Assembly: GCF_030815405.1 (NCBI RefSeq)
Contig: NZ_JAUSWX010000001.1
Location: 4,204,801 to 4,268,800 of the forward strand
Length of the DNA: 64,000 bases
Direction of reading: 5' to 3'
DNA from: Agromyces albus
GTDB lineage: Bacteria > Actinomycetota > Actinomycetes > Actinomycetales > Microbacteriaceae
Shown: positions 53,169 through 62,778 of the stretch, piece by piece
How positions within the stretch are numbered: the first letter of the stretch is position 1
Layout of the letters: the number at the start of each line of letters is the position of its first letter
The notes under the pieces: generated by a model
Database searches by the model: none
Told to the model about the DNA's origin: nothing
The model's input: the letters and a program-made list of their open reading frames with translations, nothing else
Made by a program: the position numbers and the translations under genes

Positions 53169-55002
53169 ACCGGCGCCCGAGCGCCGGAGAAGTCCCGCGA
53201 GCGACGCCACCATGGCGTTGTTCGCTTCGTTCGTGCGGGCCGGCGTCATCGACGTCGTGGTCGCGCCCGGCTCGCGGTCGCAAGCGCTCGCGCTCGCCGC
53301 GGCCGAGTTCGAGCGCGTCGGCGCCATCCGGCTGCACGTGCGCATCGACGAACGGGGCGCGGCGTTCCTCGCTCTCGGTCTTGCCGTCGAGTCCGGTCGC
53401 CCGACCCTCGTCGTGACCACGTCGGGCACCGCGGTCGCGAACCTGCATCCGGCGGTGCTCGAAGCCCACCACTCGGGAGTGCCGCTCATCGTGCTCTCGG
53501 CCGATCGGCCGGCCGAGCTCCGCGGCATCCGCTCGAACCAGACCACGATGCAGCCCGGCATCTTCGCGGGTGCGGTGCGGCTCGAACGCGACGCCGCGGC
53601 TCCCGAGGGAGCGCCGGGCGAGACGGATGCCGCAGCGCGCCTCGCCCGCGAAGCCGTCGCCGCAGCACTCGGTCGCGACGATTCCGGAGCGTTCGTGCCG
53701 CATCCCGGGCCCGGCCCCGTGCATTTGAACCTCCAGCTGCGCGAGCCGCTGTCGGCCGCGATCACCCTTGATGAGCGGATGCTGCTCGGTGATGGGTCAG
53801 TGGTGCGTGGGGATGCCGCGAGCGGCATGAGTCGGGCGTCGCTGGCCGGCGAGGGCGACCGCGACGCCGACGGCGACCATGCCGCGCTCATCGAGCCCGG
53901 ACCCTTGACGGTGGTGATCGCCGGCGCCGGTGCCGGACCGGTCGCCGAGGAGTTCGCTCGCGCCGGCGGCTGGCCGCTCCTCGCCGAGGTTACGAGCGGC
54001 GCGCACTTCGGCCCGAATCTCGTCGTCGCCTACCGGGAGCTCCTGGCTGAGCCGGGCTTCGGCGACCTCGTCGAGCGGGTCGTCGTGTTCGGACATCCGA
54101 CGCTCTCCCGAGAGGTGCCCGCGCTCGTGCACCGCGACGGCGTCGAGACGATCGCCGTCGCGCCCTCGGGCATCGAGTGGTTCAACCCGGGGCGCCGGGT
54201 GCGGCGGTTCGAGCGCGCCGTGCGCGCCGAGGAGCATCCGCAGTCCGCAGAGGAGCGCGCCTGGGTGGGACGCTGGGTGCACGCGAGCCGCACGCTCGTC
54301 GAGGCGGGCCTGCCGCAGGCCGGGCCGTCGCAGAGCGGCATCGGCGAGCACGGACACGTCGCCGACTTCGCCGCCCAACGCGACTACATGCGCGCCCAAC
54401 TCGCCACGGTGCGCGCGCCTATCACGCGCCGCTCCCTCGTCGACGCCGTCTGGGCCGCGACCTGGCCTCATGACCGGCTCGTGTTCGGCGCGTCTCGGCT
54501 GATCCGCGACGCCGACCGCGCAGTGCCCGGCCGCCGCATCACCGTGCACGCGAATCGCGGTCTCGCGGGAATCGACGGCACCGTCGCCACCGCGCTCGGC
54601 ATCGCGATCGCGAGCCAGGTCGCGCCGCCCGGGGCCGACGTCGATGCCGCGGGATCCGTAACCACCGACGCCGGTGTCACCCGCGCCCTCATCGGCGACC
54701 TCACGCTGTTGCACGATGTCGGGTCGCTGCTCCTCGGCGCCGGAGAGCGGATGCCCCGACTGCAGCTCATCGTCGGCAACGACGGCGGCGGGTCGATCTT
54801 CGACGCACTCGAGGTGGCTGGTTCGGCGCCGCCCGAGGCGTTCGACCGGGTGCAGTTCACGCCGCAGCACGTGGACTTCGCGTCGCTCGCCGCCGCATAC
54901 GGCTGGGGATACGCACGCGCGACGACGCGCGGCGAGCTCGACGAAGCGCTCACGGGCGGCATCGACAGCCCGCAGCTGCTCGAGGTGCCGCTGCCGCGCT
55001 GA
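53161..55002 (+). CDS. menD: SEPHCHC synthase (2-succinyl-5-enolpyruvyl-6-hydroxy-3-cyclohexene-1-carboxylate synthase)
   Basis: This 613-residue thiamine-diphosphate enzyme condenses isochorismate with 2-oxoglutarate. Key blocks are [17 protein letters not shown] near the start, [57 protein letters not shown], the [19 protein letters not shown] segment and the ThDP motif [14 protein letters not shown]...[15 protein letters not shown] 53161 overlaps the preceding gene. It uses the product of menF, which is at the right edge of the window. Confidence 0.95.
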   Translation: MAEPAPERRRSPASDATMALFASFVRAGVIDVVVAPGSRSQALALAAAEFERVGAIRLHVRIDERGAAFLALGLAVESGRPTLVVTTSGTAVANLHPAVLEAHHSGVPLIVLSADRPAELRGIRSNQTTMQPGIFAGAVRLERDAAAPEGAPGETDAAARLAREAVAAALGRDDSGAFVPHPGPGPVHLNLQLREPLSAAITLDERMLLGDGSVVRGDAASGMSRASLAGEGDRDADGDHAALIEPGPLTVVIAGAGAGPVAEEFARAGGWPLLAEVTSGAHFGPNLVVAYRELLAEPGFGDLVERVVVFGHPTLSREVPALVHRDGVETIAVAPSGIEWFNPGRRVRRFERAVRAEEHPQSAEERAWVGRWVHASRTLVEAGLPQAGPSQSGIGEHGHVADFAAQRDYMRAQLATVRAPITRRSLVDAVWAATWPHDRLVFGASRLIRDADRAVPGRRITVHANRGLAGIDGTVATALGIAIASQVAPPGADVDAAGSVTTDAGVTRALIGDLTLLHDVGSLLLGAGERMPRLQLIVGNDGGGSIFDALEVAGSAPPEAFDRVQFTPQHVDFASLAAAYGWGYARATTRGELDEALTGGIDSPQLLEVPLPR

Positions 55003-55095
55003 GCGGCTCACGACCGCGCGGCGCCCTTGTTCGCGGTGCCGCCGGTGGGCAGGATTGACATGTGCGATGTTGCCCGTCGCCGAGGGGAGCGTGGC

Positions 55096-55953
55096 ATGAG
55101 CCGGGAGTCGTACTGGACCGCGGATCCGAGCGAACTGCTGCGAGTGGGCGAGGGGTTCCGGCTCGCCGATGTCGACCCGCGCTCGCATCCCGGATTCGAC
55201 GGAAACAAGGCCGACGGCGTCAAGGCCCTGGCCGAAGGCGCGGGCATCCTCGCCGAACTGCAGGAGCAGCTCTTCGCCAACAGTCGCATGGGCGGCGACG
55301 GGCGCCGTGTCCTCATCGTGCTGCAGGCCCTCGACACCGCGGGCAAGGGCGGCATCGTCAAGCACGTCATGGGGTCGGTCGACCCGCAGGGCGTGCACCT
55401 CACCGCGTTCAAGAAGCCCACACCTGAAGAGCTCGAGCAGGACTTCCTCTGGCGCATCCGCAAGGAGGTTCCCGGGCCGGGCATGATCGGCGTCTTCGAT
55501 CGCTCGCATTATGAAGACGTGCTCATCGGCAAGGTGCGCGAGCTCGCGCCGCCTGAAGAGATCGAGCGTCGCTACGGCGCGATCAACTCGTTCGAGGCGG
55601 AGCTCGCGGCATCCGGCATCGCCATCATGAAGGTCATGCTGCACATCTCGCCCGAAGAGCAGAAGGCCCGGCTGCAAGCGCGCCTCGACCGGCCGAAGAA
55701 GCATTGGAAGTTCAACCCCGCCGACATCGACGAGCGCCTGCTCGGGCCGAACTACATGGAGGCGTTCCAGACGGCGTTCGACCGAACGGCGACCCCGATC
55801 GCGCCCTGGTACGTGGTTCCGGCCGACCGCAAGTGGTACGCGCGGCTCGCCGTGCAGCACCTGCTGATCGAGGCGCTCGAGGCGATGCAGCTCGAGTGGC
55901 CGGTCGCCGACTACGACGTGGCGGAGGAGAAGGCGCGCCTCGCGGCGAGCTGA
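55096..55953 (+). CDS. Polyphosphate:nucleotide phosphotransferase, PPK2 family
   Basis: This 285-residue cytosolic kinase transfers phosphate between polyphosphate and nucleotides. It has the Walker A-like ALDTAGKGGIVKHVM (about residues 76-90), the lid-type FDRSHYEDVLIGKVRELAPPEEIERRY and the C-terminal PWYVVPADRKWYARLAVQHLLIEAL block. The single domain indicates a class I/III type PPK2. ATG 55096 follows GAGGGGAGCGTGGC. It is separated from menD by 93 bp and is not clearly related to it. Confidence 0.93.
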   Translation: MSRESYWTADPSELLRVGEGFRLADVDPRSHPGFDGNKADGVKALAEGAGILAELQEQLFANSRMGGDGRRVLIVLQALDTAGKGGIVKHVMGSVDPQGVHLTAFKKPTPEELEQDFLWRIRKEVPGPGMIGVFDRSHYEDVLIGKVRELAPPEEIERRYGAINSFEAELAASGIAIMKVMLHISPEEQKARLQARLDRPKKHWKFNPADIDERLLGPNYMEAFQTAFDRTATPIAPWYVVPADRKWYARLAVQHLLIEALEAMQLEWPVADYDVAEEKARLAAS

Positions 55954-55969
55954 CGCCACTCGCGACGGA

Positions 55970-55999
55970 TGCCGCATCCGCCACACGACGGATGCGGCA
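55970..55999. terminator. Hairpin between the PPK2 gene and the sugar ABC operon
   Basis: TGCCGCATCCG (55970-55980) pairs exactly with CGGATGCGGCA (55989-55999) with an 8-nt loop. It lies between the ends of two converging units and probably serves both. Confidence 0.65.
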
Positions 56000-56017
56000 C
56001 GCCGCCCTATGAGATCG

Positions 56018-56944
56018 TCATCCCTTCACGCCTCCCGTGGCGAGCCCGCTCTGCCAGTACCGCTGCAGGAACAGGAAGGCGATGATCAGCGGGAGTACGG
56101 CCACGAACGACCCGGTGGTGACGGTGGAGAACAGCGCTTGCGAGCCGCCTCCGGCCGAGGCCGCCGCCTGGATCTGCGCGAGGCCGACGGTGATCGGGTA
56201 GAGCTCCGAGCTGTTCAGCATGATCAGCGGCAGGAAGTAGTTGTTCCATGTCGCGACGAGCGAGAAGAGGAACACCGTGACGAGACCGGGTCCGAGCAGG
56301 CGCAGGCCCACCTGCCAGAAGATGCGGAACTCGCCGGCGCCGTCGACCCGAGCCGCCTCGATGAGCTCGGTCGGGATCGCGTCGGCCGCGTAGACCCGCA
56401 TGAGGTACACGCCGAACGGGCTCACGAGCGAGGGGATGATGATCGCCCACGGGGTGTCGGTGAGCCCCGCGTTCGAGAACAGCAGGTAGGTCGGGAGGGC
56501 CAGCGCCGTGAGCGGGATCATGATCGCGCCGAGCGTCGCGCTGAAGAGCGCCTTGCTCCCCGGGAAGTCGTACTTGGCGAACGCGTATCCCGCCATCGTG
56601 GCCAGGAGCGTGGCCCCTGCCGCGGAGGCGACCGAGTAGATGACCGTGTTGATCAGCCAGCGCGTGAAGATGCCCCCGCGGATCGTGAACAGGGTCTGCA
56701 GGTTCTCGAAGAGCGAGAAGTCCCCGCCGAACCAGAGGCCGAAGGTGGAGAAGAGTCCGGAGTTGTCCTTCGTCGCCGAGACGAGGAGCCACCACAGCGG
56801 CAGCACGAAGTACAGCACGCACAGCCACAGCAGCACCGTGAGCAGCAGGCTCCGTCGCCGCTCTGGGGCGTAGCCGCGCCTGGTGCGGCGCGGGCTGGTG
56901 ACCTCTCCGATGGTCACCGAGGCGCGAGTATCGATCGAGGTCAT
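56018..56944 (-). CDS. Sugar ABC transporter permease, MalG type
   Basis: This 308-residue inner-membrane permease has six helices and the EAA motif in ELIEAARVDGAGEFRIFWQVGLRLLGPG (about residues 206-233), which docks the ATPase. The start overlaps the MalF-type stop (ATGA). The ATPase is not in this operon; a shared MsiK-type ATPase elsewhere is usual in actinobacteria. The operon context points to beta-galactoside import. Confidence 0.95.
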   Translation of the reverse strand: MTSIDTRASVTIGEVTSPRRTRRGYAPERRRSLLLTVLLWLCVLYFVLPLWWLLVSATKDNSGLFSTFGLWFGGDFSLFENLQTLFTIRGGIFTRWLINTVIYSVASAAGATLLATMAGYAFAKYDFPGSKALFSATLGAIMIPLTALALPTYLLFSNAGLTDTPWAIIIPSLVSPFGVYLMRVYAADAIPTELIEAARVDGAGEFRIFWQVGLRLLGPGLVTVFLFSLVATWNNYFLPLIMLNSSELYPITVGLAQIQAAASAGGGSQALFSTVTTGSFVAVLPLIIAFLFLQRYWQSGLATGGVKG

Positions 56945-57894
56945 GAGGTGGTCCTCTCGCGACGTTCGCGCTGTTGCGTACTGAGCTGCACGATGTACGA
57001 CACGATCGCGATGAAGATCCCGAGGAGGAAGGCGATGGCGGCCGCGTAGTTCAGTTCCTGGTTGATGAACGCGAGGTTGTAGGCGTAGTAATTCGGCGTG
57101 AACGAGTTCGTGATCGCATCGGGCGCGATCGCGTTCAACAGGCTCGGCTCGGCGAAGAGCTGGAACGTGCCGATGATCGAGAAGATCACCGTCAGCAGGA
57201 TCGCCGGGCGGATCGCGGGGATCTTGACGCTCCACGCGATGCGGAACTGGCCGGCGCCGTCGATCTCGGCCGCCTCGTAGAGCTCGCCCGGAATGGATCT
57301 GAGGGCAGCATACAGGATGATCATGTTGTAGCCGACGAACTCCCACGTGACGATGTTCATCATCGAGCCGAGGATGTTCTCGGGCGAGAGGAACTCCGGC
57401 GTGCCGAGGCCCACCGCGCGGGCGATCTGGGCGATCGGTCCGAAGTCGGGTCCGTACAGGTAGCCCCACATGAGTGTTGCGACCACGGCGGGAACGGCAT
57501 ACGGCATGAAGATCAGGAGGCGAGCGCCGCGTGCCCCACGGGCTCGGCCGCTGTCGAGCGCGAGAGCGAAGAACAGCGCCAGGCCGAGCATGATCGGCAC
57601 CTGGACGATGAAGAACAGCCCCATGCGGCCGAGGCTCGCGAGGAACGCGGAGTCCTGCAGCGCGCGGACGTAGTTGGCGAGCCCCGCGAAGACCTCGCCG
57701 CCGATGAGCTTGCTCTCGAAGAGGCTCAGGTACCCCGAGTAGACCAGGGGCACGATGAGCATCGCGATGAACACGACGAAGAACGGCAGGATGAACAGGT
57801 ACGCGGCGATGTTCTGCTTGCGCTTGGACGTGCTCGAATGGCGATGCGGTGGTGCGGAGGAGCGCTCGGCGCTGAGCGCCGGGGAGTGCGACAC
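56941..57894 (-). CDS. Sugar ABC transporter permease, MalF type
   Basis: This 317-residue permease has six helices and the EAA loop ELYEAAEIDGAGQFRIAWSVKIPAIRPAI (about residues 218-246). GTG 57894 follows GAAGGGAT at a good distance; the frame is open further upstream, but without a ribosome site. It pairs with the MalG-type subunit in the same operon. Confidence 0.94.
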   Translation of the reverse strand: MSHSPALSAERSSAPPHRHSSTSKRKQNIAAYLFILPFFVVFIAMLIVPLVYSGYLSLFESKLIGGEVFAGLANYVRALQDSAFLASLGRMGLFFIVQVPIMLGLALFFALALDSGRARGARGARLLIFMPYAVPAVVATLMWGYLYGPDFGPIAQIARAVGLGTPEFLSPENILGSMMNIVTWEFVGYNMIILYAALRSIPGELYEAAEIDGAGQFRIAWSVKIPAIRPAILLTVIFSIIGTFQLFAEPSLLNAIAPDAITNSFTPNYYAYNLAFINQELNYAAAIAFLLGIFIAIVSYIVQLSTQQRERRERTTS

Positions 57895-57995
57895 GGCGAT
57901 CCCTTCTCTCTTCGTAGGTGGTGGGTCGGCCCGACGGCCGGCCCGCGGGCGGAGCCGGGGTGCCCGCCGCTGCGTACGGCGAGCACCCGCTGGAC

Positions 57996-59348
57996 TCACT
58001 CGACGGTGAAGCCCTGGTCCTCCGCGTAGCTGACGAGCTGGTCCTGCCAGGTGTCGAGCGCTGCGGAGATGTCGCCCTTGTCCGCGATCACGGTGCCCAT
58101 CGTCTCCTCATAGGTGGAGTAGACGTAGTCCATGAACGGCAGCCACTGGAAGTCGGTGTCCACCGTCTCGGAGATCTCGGAGAACAGCTTGTTGACCTCC
58201 TGGCCCCCGTAGAACTCGGACGCCTGGTCGACGAACGCGGGATCCTCGAGCACCGACACCTGCGGCGGGAACAGGAACTGCTCCGTCGCGAGCTTCATCG
58301 CGGACTCCTCGTCGTTGTTGATGAACTTCGCGAGCTCGTAGGCGGCGATGGGGTTCTCACTCGACGCGAGCACCGCGTCGGCCGAGCCGCCCCAGTTGCC
58401 GGCGACCTCCTCGCCCTCCTCCCACTGCGGCAGCGGAGCCGCCCGCCAGAGGCCCGAGGTGCCCTCGGCTGTGCCCTGGAGGAAGATCGGCCCCCACGCT
58501 GCGGTGAGCCAGCCGGCGTACTTCCCGCTCGCGAGGCCCTGGTACCACTGGTCGTTGAAGTCGACGTCGGTCGAGATGAGATCCTGCTGGATCAGCCCCG
58601 TCCAGTAGTCGGCGACCTCCTTGGCCTCGTCGCTGTTGACGTTGATGGACACGGTGTCCTCGCCGTCGTAGGCGAAGGGCTTGACTCCCCGCTGCCACAT
58701 GAAGCCGATCATCTGGCCGGCCTGGGTGGCACCGAGGTTGGAGATGTACGAGCCCGTGGAATCCTTCACCGCCTTGGCGGCCGTGGCGTACTCCTCCCAG
58801 GTTGCCGGCGGCTCGGTGATGCCCGCTTGCGTCAGGAGGTCTTCACGGTAGAGGTTGCCCATCGGGCCGACGTCCTGCGGGACCGCCCACACCTCGTCGC
58901 CGGGCGACACCTGGTCCCATGCCCAGTCGACGTAGTCGCCCGCGATGTCCTCTGCACCGTAGGGCGTCAGGTCGAGCAGCGATTCGGGCAGCACGAACGA
59001 CGGGATGTACTGGTACTCCACCTGTGCGACATCGGGCGCGCCTTCGCCGGCCTCGATCGCGCTGCGGAGCTTCTGGTAGTGGGGCAGGCCCTGGCCGACG
59101 TTCTCGACCTTGACGTCGATCGCGGGGTACTTCTCCTCGAAGAGCGCGACCTCGTTCTCGATGTCGGGAACCCACGTCCAGAACGTGAGCTCGGTCTCGG
59201 TGTTGAGGGCCTCCTCGCGCTGCTCTTCGGTGATGGGGCCGGCATCCTCACCGGCGTCGCCACCTCCGGGAGTGCAGCCGGAGAGGATCAATGCTGCGGC
59301 CACGGCGCCGGAGCCCAGCGCCAGTGCTGTTCTTGGTGCTTTCCTCAT
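57996..59348 (-). CDS. Sugar ABC transporter substrate-binding lipoprotein
   Basis: This 450-residue binding protein has a lipobox (LILSGCTPGG, Cys near residue 24) and the type I/II sugar-binding fold: TELTFWTWVPDIENEVALFEEKYPAIDVKVENVG near the N-terminus and AGWLTAAWGPIFLQGTAEGTSGLWRAAPLPQW in the middle. ATG 59348 follows AAGGAAAAGGAC. It is the second gene after the GH42 enzyme, so it probably binds a galactoside or galacto-oligosaccharide. Confidence 0.95.
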   Translation of the reverse strand: MRKAPRTALALGSGAVAAALILSGCTPGGGDAGEDAGPITEEQREEALNTETELTFWTWVPDIENEVALFEEKYPAIDVKVENVGQGLPHYQKLRSAIEAGEGAPDVAQVEYQYIPSFVLPESLLDLTPYGAEDIAGDYVDWAWDQVSPGDEVWAVPQDVGPMGNLYREDLLTQAGITEPPATWEEYATAAKAVKDSTGSYISNLGATQAGQMIGFMWQRGVKPFAYDGEDTVSINVNSDEAKEVADYWTGLIQQDLISTDVDFNDQWYQGLASGKYAGWLTAAWGPIFLQGTAEGTSGLWRAAPLPQWEEGEEVAGNWGGSADAVLASSENPIAAYELAKFINNDEESAMKLATEQFLFPPQVSVLEDPAFVDQASEFYGGQEVNKLFSEISETVDTDFQWLPFMDYVYSTYEETMGTVIADKGDISAALDTWQDQLVSYAEDQGFTVE

Positions 59349-59397
59349 GTCCTTTTCCTTCTCTCGTGAAGACCGGAGACGTGTCGTCCCGGTCGTC

Positions 59398-61500
59398 TCA
59401 CCCATCGATGAGGGTCTGCGTCGACCATGCGGCGAGGGGGAGTTCAGTGCCGGCCGCATGTGCTGCGGCGGTGACGGCGTCGACGACCGGGCGCGCGAGC
59501 GTGACCGTCGTCTCGTTCCAGCTCCAGTTGAAGACGAACGAGGCTCGGCGGCCGTCGGGGAGCGTGCCGGACGAGATCGTCACGGCGGGGCCGCGCTGCT
59601 GCGCCAGATCGTCGGCGATGGGCTCGGGAACCGCCCAGCGCACGAGATCGGCGGCGAACGTCGGCGACGGGACGCAGCCGACCACCGTGATCCGCCCCTC
59701 GCCGTGGTCGTTCGTCGTGACGGCGGGGAAGTCAGTGAAACGGGGGTGGCGGTATCGCGCGAGCACCTCTGCGCCGTCGGTGATGAGGCCGTCGGCCCAG
59801 AGGTCGGCTGCGGCATCCGTCGACACCGAAAGGCTGCCCTCACCCGTGACGGCGACGCGCTGTTGGAGGTTCGAGAACTCCTCGTAGTGCACGCCCGCCG
59901 CTTCGTAGAGGCGGTCGGGTGCGATCGCGACCCGGGCGCGCGCCTCGTCGTCGCCGTATCCCGTGCGTACGCCGATCACGAGGTGACCCCCTGCCGCGGC
60001 GTACTCGCGAAGAAGGTCGAGGTCGTCATCGGATGCCGCATAGAAGCCCGGCGCGATGAGCACCGGGAAGCGCGCAGCGAGCTCGGCGGCCCCGAACCCA
60101 TGGGCCTGGCCGGTGTGCAGGATGCGCGATTGCGCACCCGCGTCGATGACGCCGCGGTGGAAGGCGTCGATGATGCGTGCGTACGACGCCCGGTCGGGCG
60201 CGCCCTGCTCGGTCGGGAACGGCGGGAAGAACTCGAGCGCGAACCGGCTGTCGGTCGACCACAGGATCGCGACATCCGCGTCGGGCTCGAACCCGTCGAG
60301 CTGCTCGCCGATGGCCGCGAGATCGGAGCCGAGCTCGGACAGCTCGGCATAGACCCGGCCGGGAACGAGGCTGTGCGGCAGCACGCCGCCCCAGTAGGTC
60401 TCGGTGCCGTAGGGGAGCGTGTGCCAGTGCCAGTACTCGATCATCGCGGCCCCGCGCGACACGAACGCGAGGGCGGACTGCTTGAGCTGGCCGGGGTAGG
60501 GCGGCAGGTTGAATTCGGACCCGCCGATCGACTGCGCGTCGGTCTCGGTGACGAGGAATCGCGACTGCTTCGAGGAGAAGATCCGGTCGGCCTGGCGGAA
60601 GAGTCCGGCCACGCCCGAGGTCGTCCAGTCCGTCACGGCGTCGAGCTCGAGCTCGGCGTCGAGGTGGTCCTGCATCGCGTAGTACGGATTTCCCGCGGTG
60701 ATGTCGAGGGCGCCGACGAGCGCTTCGTCGTCGACCGCGGGGCGCGGATAGGCGATGCACGTTGTCACGAACTGCTCGTCGTTCGCGTACTCGCGCACGA
60801 TGCCGGCCTGCCAGGCGATGAACTCGGTCGTGAGGTCGGCCTGGTACCGGCGCCAGGCGAGGTCGTACTGGGGGAGTGTGTTGCCGTCGGGCGTCCAGAG
60901 GTCGGACCAGTCGCTGAGCCGGTGCGACCAGTAGGTGAGGCCCCATTCGCGATTGAGGGTCTCGACGTCGCCGTACTTCGCTTTGAGGCGGCGCACGAAC
61001 CGCTGGAACGTGCCGCGGTTGTGGAAGAGCTCCATGCCCGGCTCGTTGTCGACCTGGAAGCCGATCACCGCGGGGTGGTCGGCGTAGCGGGCGACGACGG
61101 CACGGATGACCCGCTCGGCATGGAAGAGGAACGCGGGGTGCGAGTAGTCGACCTCCTGCCGCGCGCCCCAGGGCACGCGTTCGCCGGTGCGACGCTCGGC
61201 CGCGATCTCGGGGTACGCGGTCTGCAGCCACGGCGGGACCGCGTAGGTCGGAGTGCCGAGGATGACGGCGATGCCTCGCTCGTGCGCCCCGTCGAGCACC
61301 GGCTGCAGCCAGTCGAGGTCGAACTCGTTGTCACGCGGCTCCCACGTCGACCACACCGATTCGCCGACGCGGATGACCGAGAACTTCGCGTCCTTCATGA
61401 GGTCGAGATCTTTCGCCGTACGGTCCTCGCGGTGATACTCGGCGTAATAGGCGGCGCCGAAGAGGATGCCGGTGGGCTGGACGGGATCGGTGCGCTTCAT
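59398..61500 (-). CDS. Beta-galactosidase, GH42 family
   Basis: This 700-residue cytoplasmic enzyme cleaves terminal beta-galactose. The GH42 barrel spans about residues 10-380, with FGAAYYAEYHREDRTAKDLDLMKDAKFSVIRVGESVWSTWEP near the start, the acid/base Glu in FQVDNEPG (about residue 152) and the nucleophile Glu in FLVTETDAQSIGG (about residue 320); the trimerisation domain and C-terminal domain follow. No signal peptide is seen. ATG 61500 is the first gene of the leftward operon GH42-binding protein-MalF-MalG under LacI control. Confidence 0.95.
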   Translation of the reverse strand: MKRTDPVQPTGILFGAAYYAEYHREDRTAKDLDLMKDAKFSVIRVGESVWSTWEPRDNEFDLDWLQPVLDGAHERGIAVILGTPTYAVPPWLQTAYPEIAAERRTGERVPWGARQEVDYSHPAFLFHAERVIRAVVARYADHPAVIGFQVDNEPGMELFHNRGTFQRFVRRLKAKYGDVETLNREWGLTYWSHRLSDWSDLWTPDGNTLPQYDLAWRRYQADLTTEFIAWQAGIVREYANDEQFVTTCIAYPRPAVDDEALVGALDITAGNPYYAMQDHLDAELELDAVTDWTTSGVAGLFRQADRIFSSKQSRFLVTETDAQSIGGSEFNLPPYPGQLKQSALAFVSRGAAMIEYWHWHTLPYGTETYWGGVLPHSLVPGRVYAELSELGSDLAAIGEQLDGFEPDADVAILWSTDSRFALEFFPPFPTEQGAPDRASYARIIDAFHRGVIDAGAQSRILHTGQAHGFGAAELAARFPVLIAPGFYAASDDDLDLLREYAAAGGHLVIGVRTGYGDDEARARVAIAPDRLYEAAGVHYEEFSNLQQRVAVTGEGSLSVSTDAAADLWADGLITDGAEVLARYRHPRFTDFPAVTTNDHGEGRITVVGCVPSPTFAADLVRWAVPEPIADDLAQQRGPAVTISSGTLPDGRRASFVFNWSWNETTVTLARPVVDAVTAAAHAAGTELPLAAWSTQTLIDG

Positions 61501-61552
61501 CTCGTGCGTACTCCGTTGTGGGCGTTGGCCGTTCGGTTGTGGACGACCGTCG

Positions 61553-61611
61553 AATGTTGCCGACAACATTCAGACGGGTCCATAATGTTGCCGATAACAT
61601 CGCCGTGTCAA
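61553..61611 (-). promoter_or_regulatory. GH42 operon promoter with two LacI-type operators
   Basis: On the minus strand a -35 TTGACA (61611-61606), an 18-bp spacer and a -10 CATTAT (61587-61582) form a standard promoter. Operator 2, AATGTTG-CCGA-TAACAT (61584-61600), fills the spacer and part of the -10. Operator 1, AATGTTG-CCGA-CAACATT (61553-61570), lies just past the transcription start, 31 bp away. Both are LacI-type palindromes next to a lacI-type gene. Confidence 0.8.
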
Positions 61612-61690
61612 GCAAGAACGCGCCATCGTGATGAACTTGCACTGGTGATGCGTCGGGGCGGTACACGGCACCGCATCGGGAGGATCGAAA

Positions 61691-62752
61691 ATGGCCGAGG
61701 GCACACGAACGCTCGGGCCGGGAGGCGGCAGCGTGACGCCGGCGAAGGCCGCGACGATCTACGACGTCGCCCAGGTAGCCGGGGTGTCGCACCAGACGGT
61801 AAGCCGCTTCCTGAAGGGCTTCGAGGGCATTCGTCCCGAAACCCGTGAAAAGGTCGTGCGGGCGCTCGATGAGCTGGGGTATCGGCCCAACCTGACTGCG
61901 CGAAGTCTCAAGTCCGGGCTGTCGCACCGGATCGGCGCACTCACGCATGAGATCTCGAATGTCGGGCCGAGCCGTATCGCCCAAGGCGCGAGCGCGGCCG
62001 CCCGGGAGGCGGGGTACGTCCTCGATCTGGTGTCACTCGACGTGCGGAACTCGCGCGCGATCGAGGAGTCGCTCGAGCTCATCACCCAGTTCGACCTCGC
62101 CGGTGTGCTCGCCCTGTCCTCGACCGACGAGATGACCCACGCATTCGAGACCATCGAGTTCCGCGTGCCGGTCTACATCGACGCCGAGGCCGACGACGCC
62201 GTCAGCAATCACCTCTCGGATCTGACGAGTGTGGGCATGCCGGCCCTCATCGCTCACCTCGCGAGCCTCGGCCACACGAGGCTCGTGCACATCGCCGGGC
62301 CCGTCACATGGTCGGCTGCCCGCAACCGCATCGGCGCATTCGACGCTGCCGTCGAGGCGCAGGGACTTCGCTCGGTCGGCATCCTCTCCGGGGATTGGTC
62401 GGCGCGGTCGGGATACCTGGCCGTTTCGGAACTGCCCCACCTTCCCGACGCGACGGCATTCGTCGCAGCGAACGACCAGATGGCCCTCGGCGTCATGCTC
62501 GCCCTGAAGGAACGCGGATGCCGCATTCCCGAGGATGTCAGCGTCGTCGGCATCGACGACATCCCTGAGGCCGCATTCTTCGATCCGCCCCTCACGACCC
62601 TTCACATCGACTTCGAGGCCCAGGCGCGCTCATCGGTCCACAAGCTCATTGCTCAGATCGAACGTACCGGAACGCCTCGGATCGGCCGTCCGCCGGCGCC
62701 GCAACTGGTGGTTCGTCGGTCGTCGGGGCCGGCGCCGGGCGTCGCGTCGTGA
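61691..62752 (+). CDS. LacI-family transcriptional regulator of the GH42 operon
   Basis: This 353-residue repressor has the LacI helix-turn-helix (TIYDVAQVAGVSHQTVSRFLKGFEGIRPETREKVVRALDELGYRPNLTARSLKSG, about residues 22-77) and a periplasmic-binding-protein-like sugar domain (about 85-345, with RIGAFDAAVEAQGL, FVAANDQMALGVMLALKERGCRIPEDVSVVGIDDI and PPLTTLHIDFE). It is divergent from the GH42 operon, with two matching operators between. It likely responds to a galactoside. ATG 61691 follows GGGAGG; GTG 61733 is an alternative. Confidence 0.95.
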   Translation: MAEGTRTLGPGGGSVTPAKAATIYDVAQVAGVSHQTVSRFLKGFEGIRPETREKVVRALDELGYRPNLTARSLKSGLSHRIGALTHEISNVGPSRIAQGASAAAREAGYVLDLVSLDVRNSRAIEESLELITQFDLAGVLALSSTDEMTHAFETIEFRVPVYIDAEADDAVSNHLSDLTSVGMPALIAHLASLGHTRLVHIAGPVTWSAARNRIGAFDAAVEAQGLRSVGILSGDWSARSGYLAVSELPHLPDATAFVAANDQMALGVMLALKERGCRIPEDVSVVGIDDIPEAAFFDPPLTTLHIDFEAQARSSVHKLIAQIERTGTPRIGRPPAPQLVVRRSSGPAPGVAS

Positions 62753-62778
62753 CGACGCACCCGCTTCAGTGAAGTCCC

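Noticed and set aside
52869..53724. Antisense frames over menD
   Set aside because: Arg/Ala/Gly-rich shadow translations, no starts with ribosome sites.
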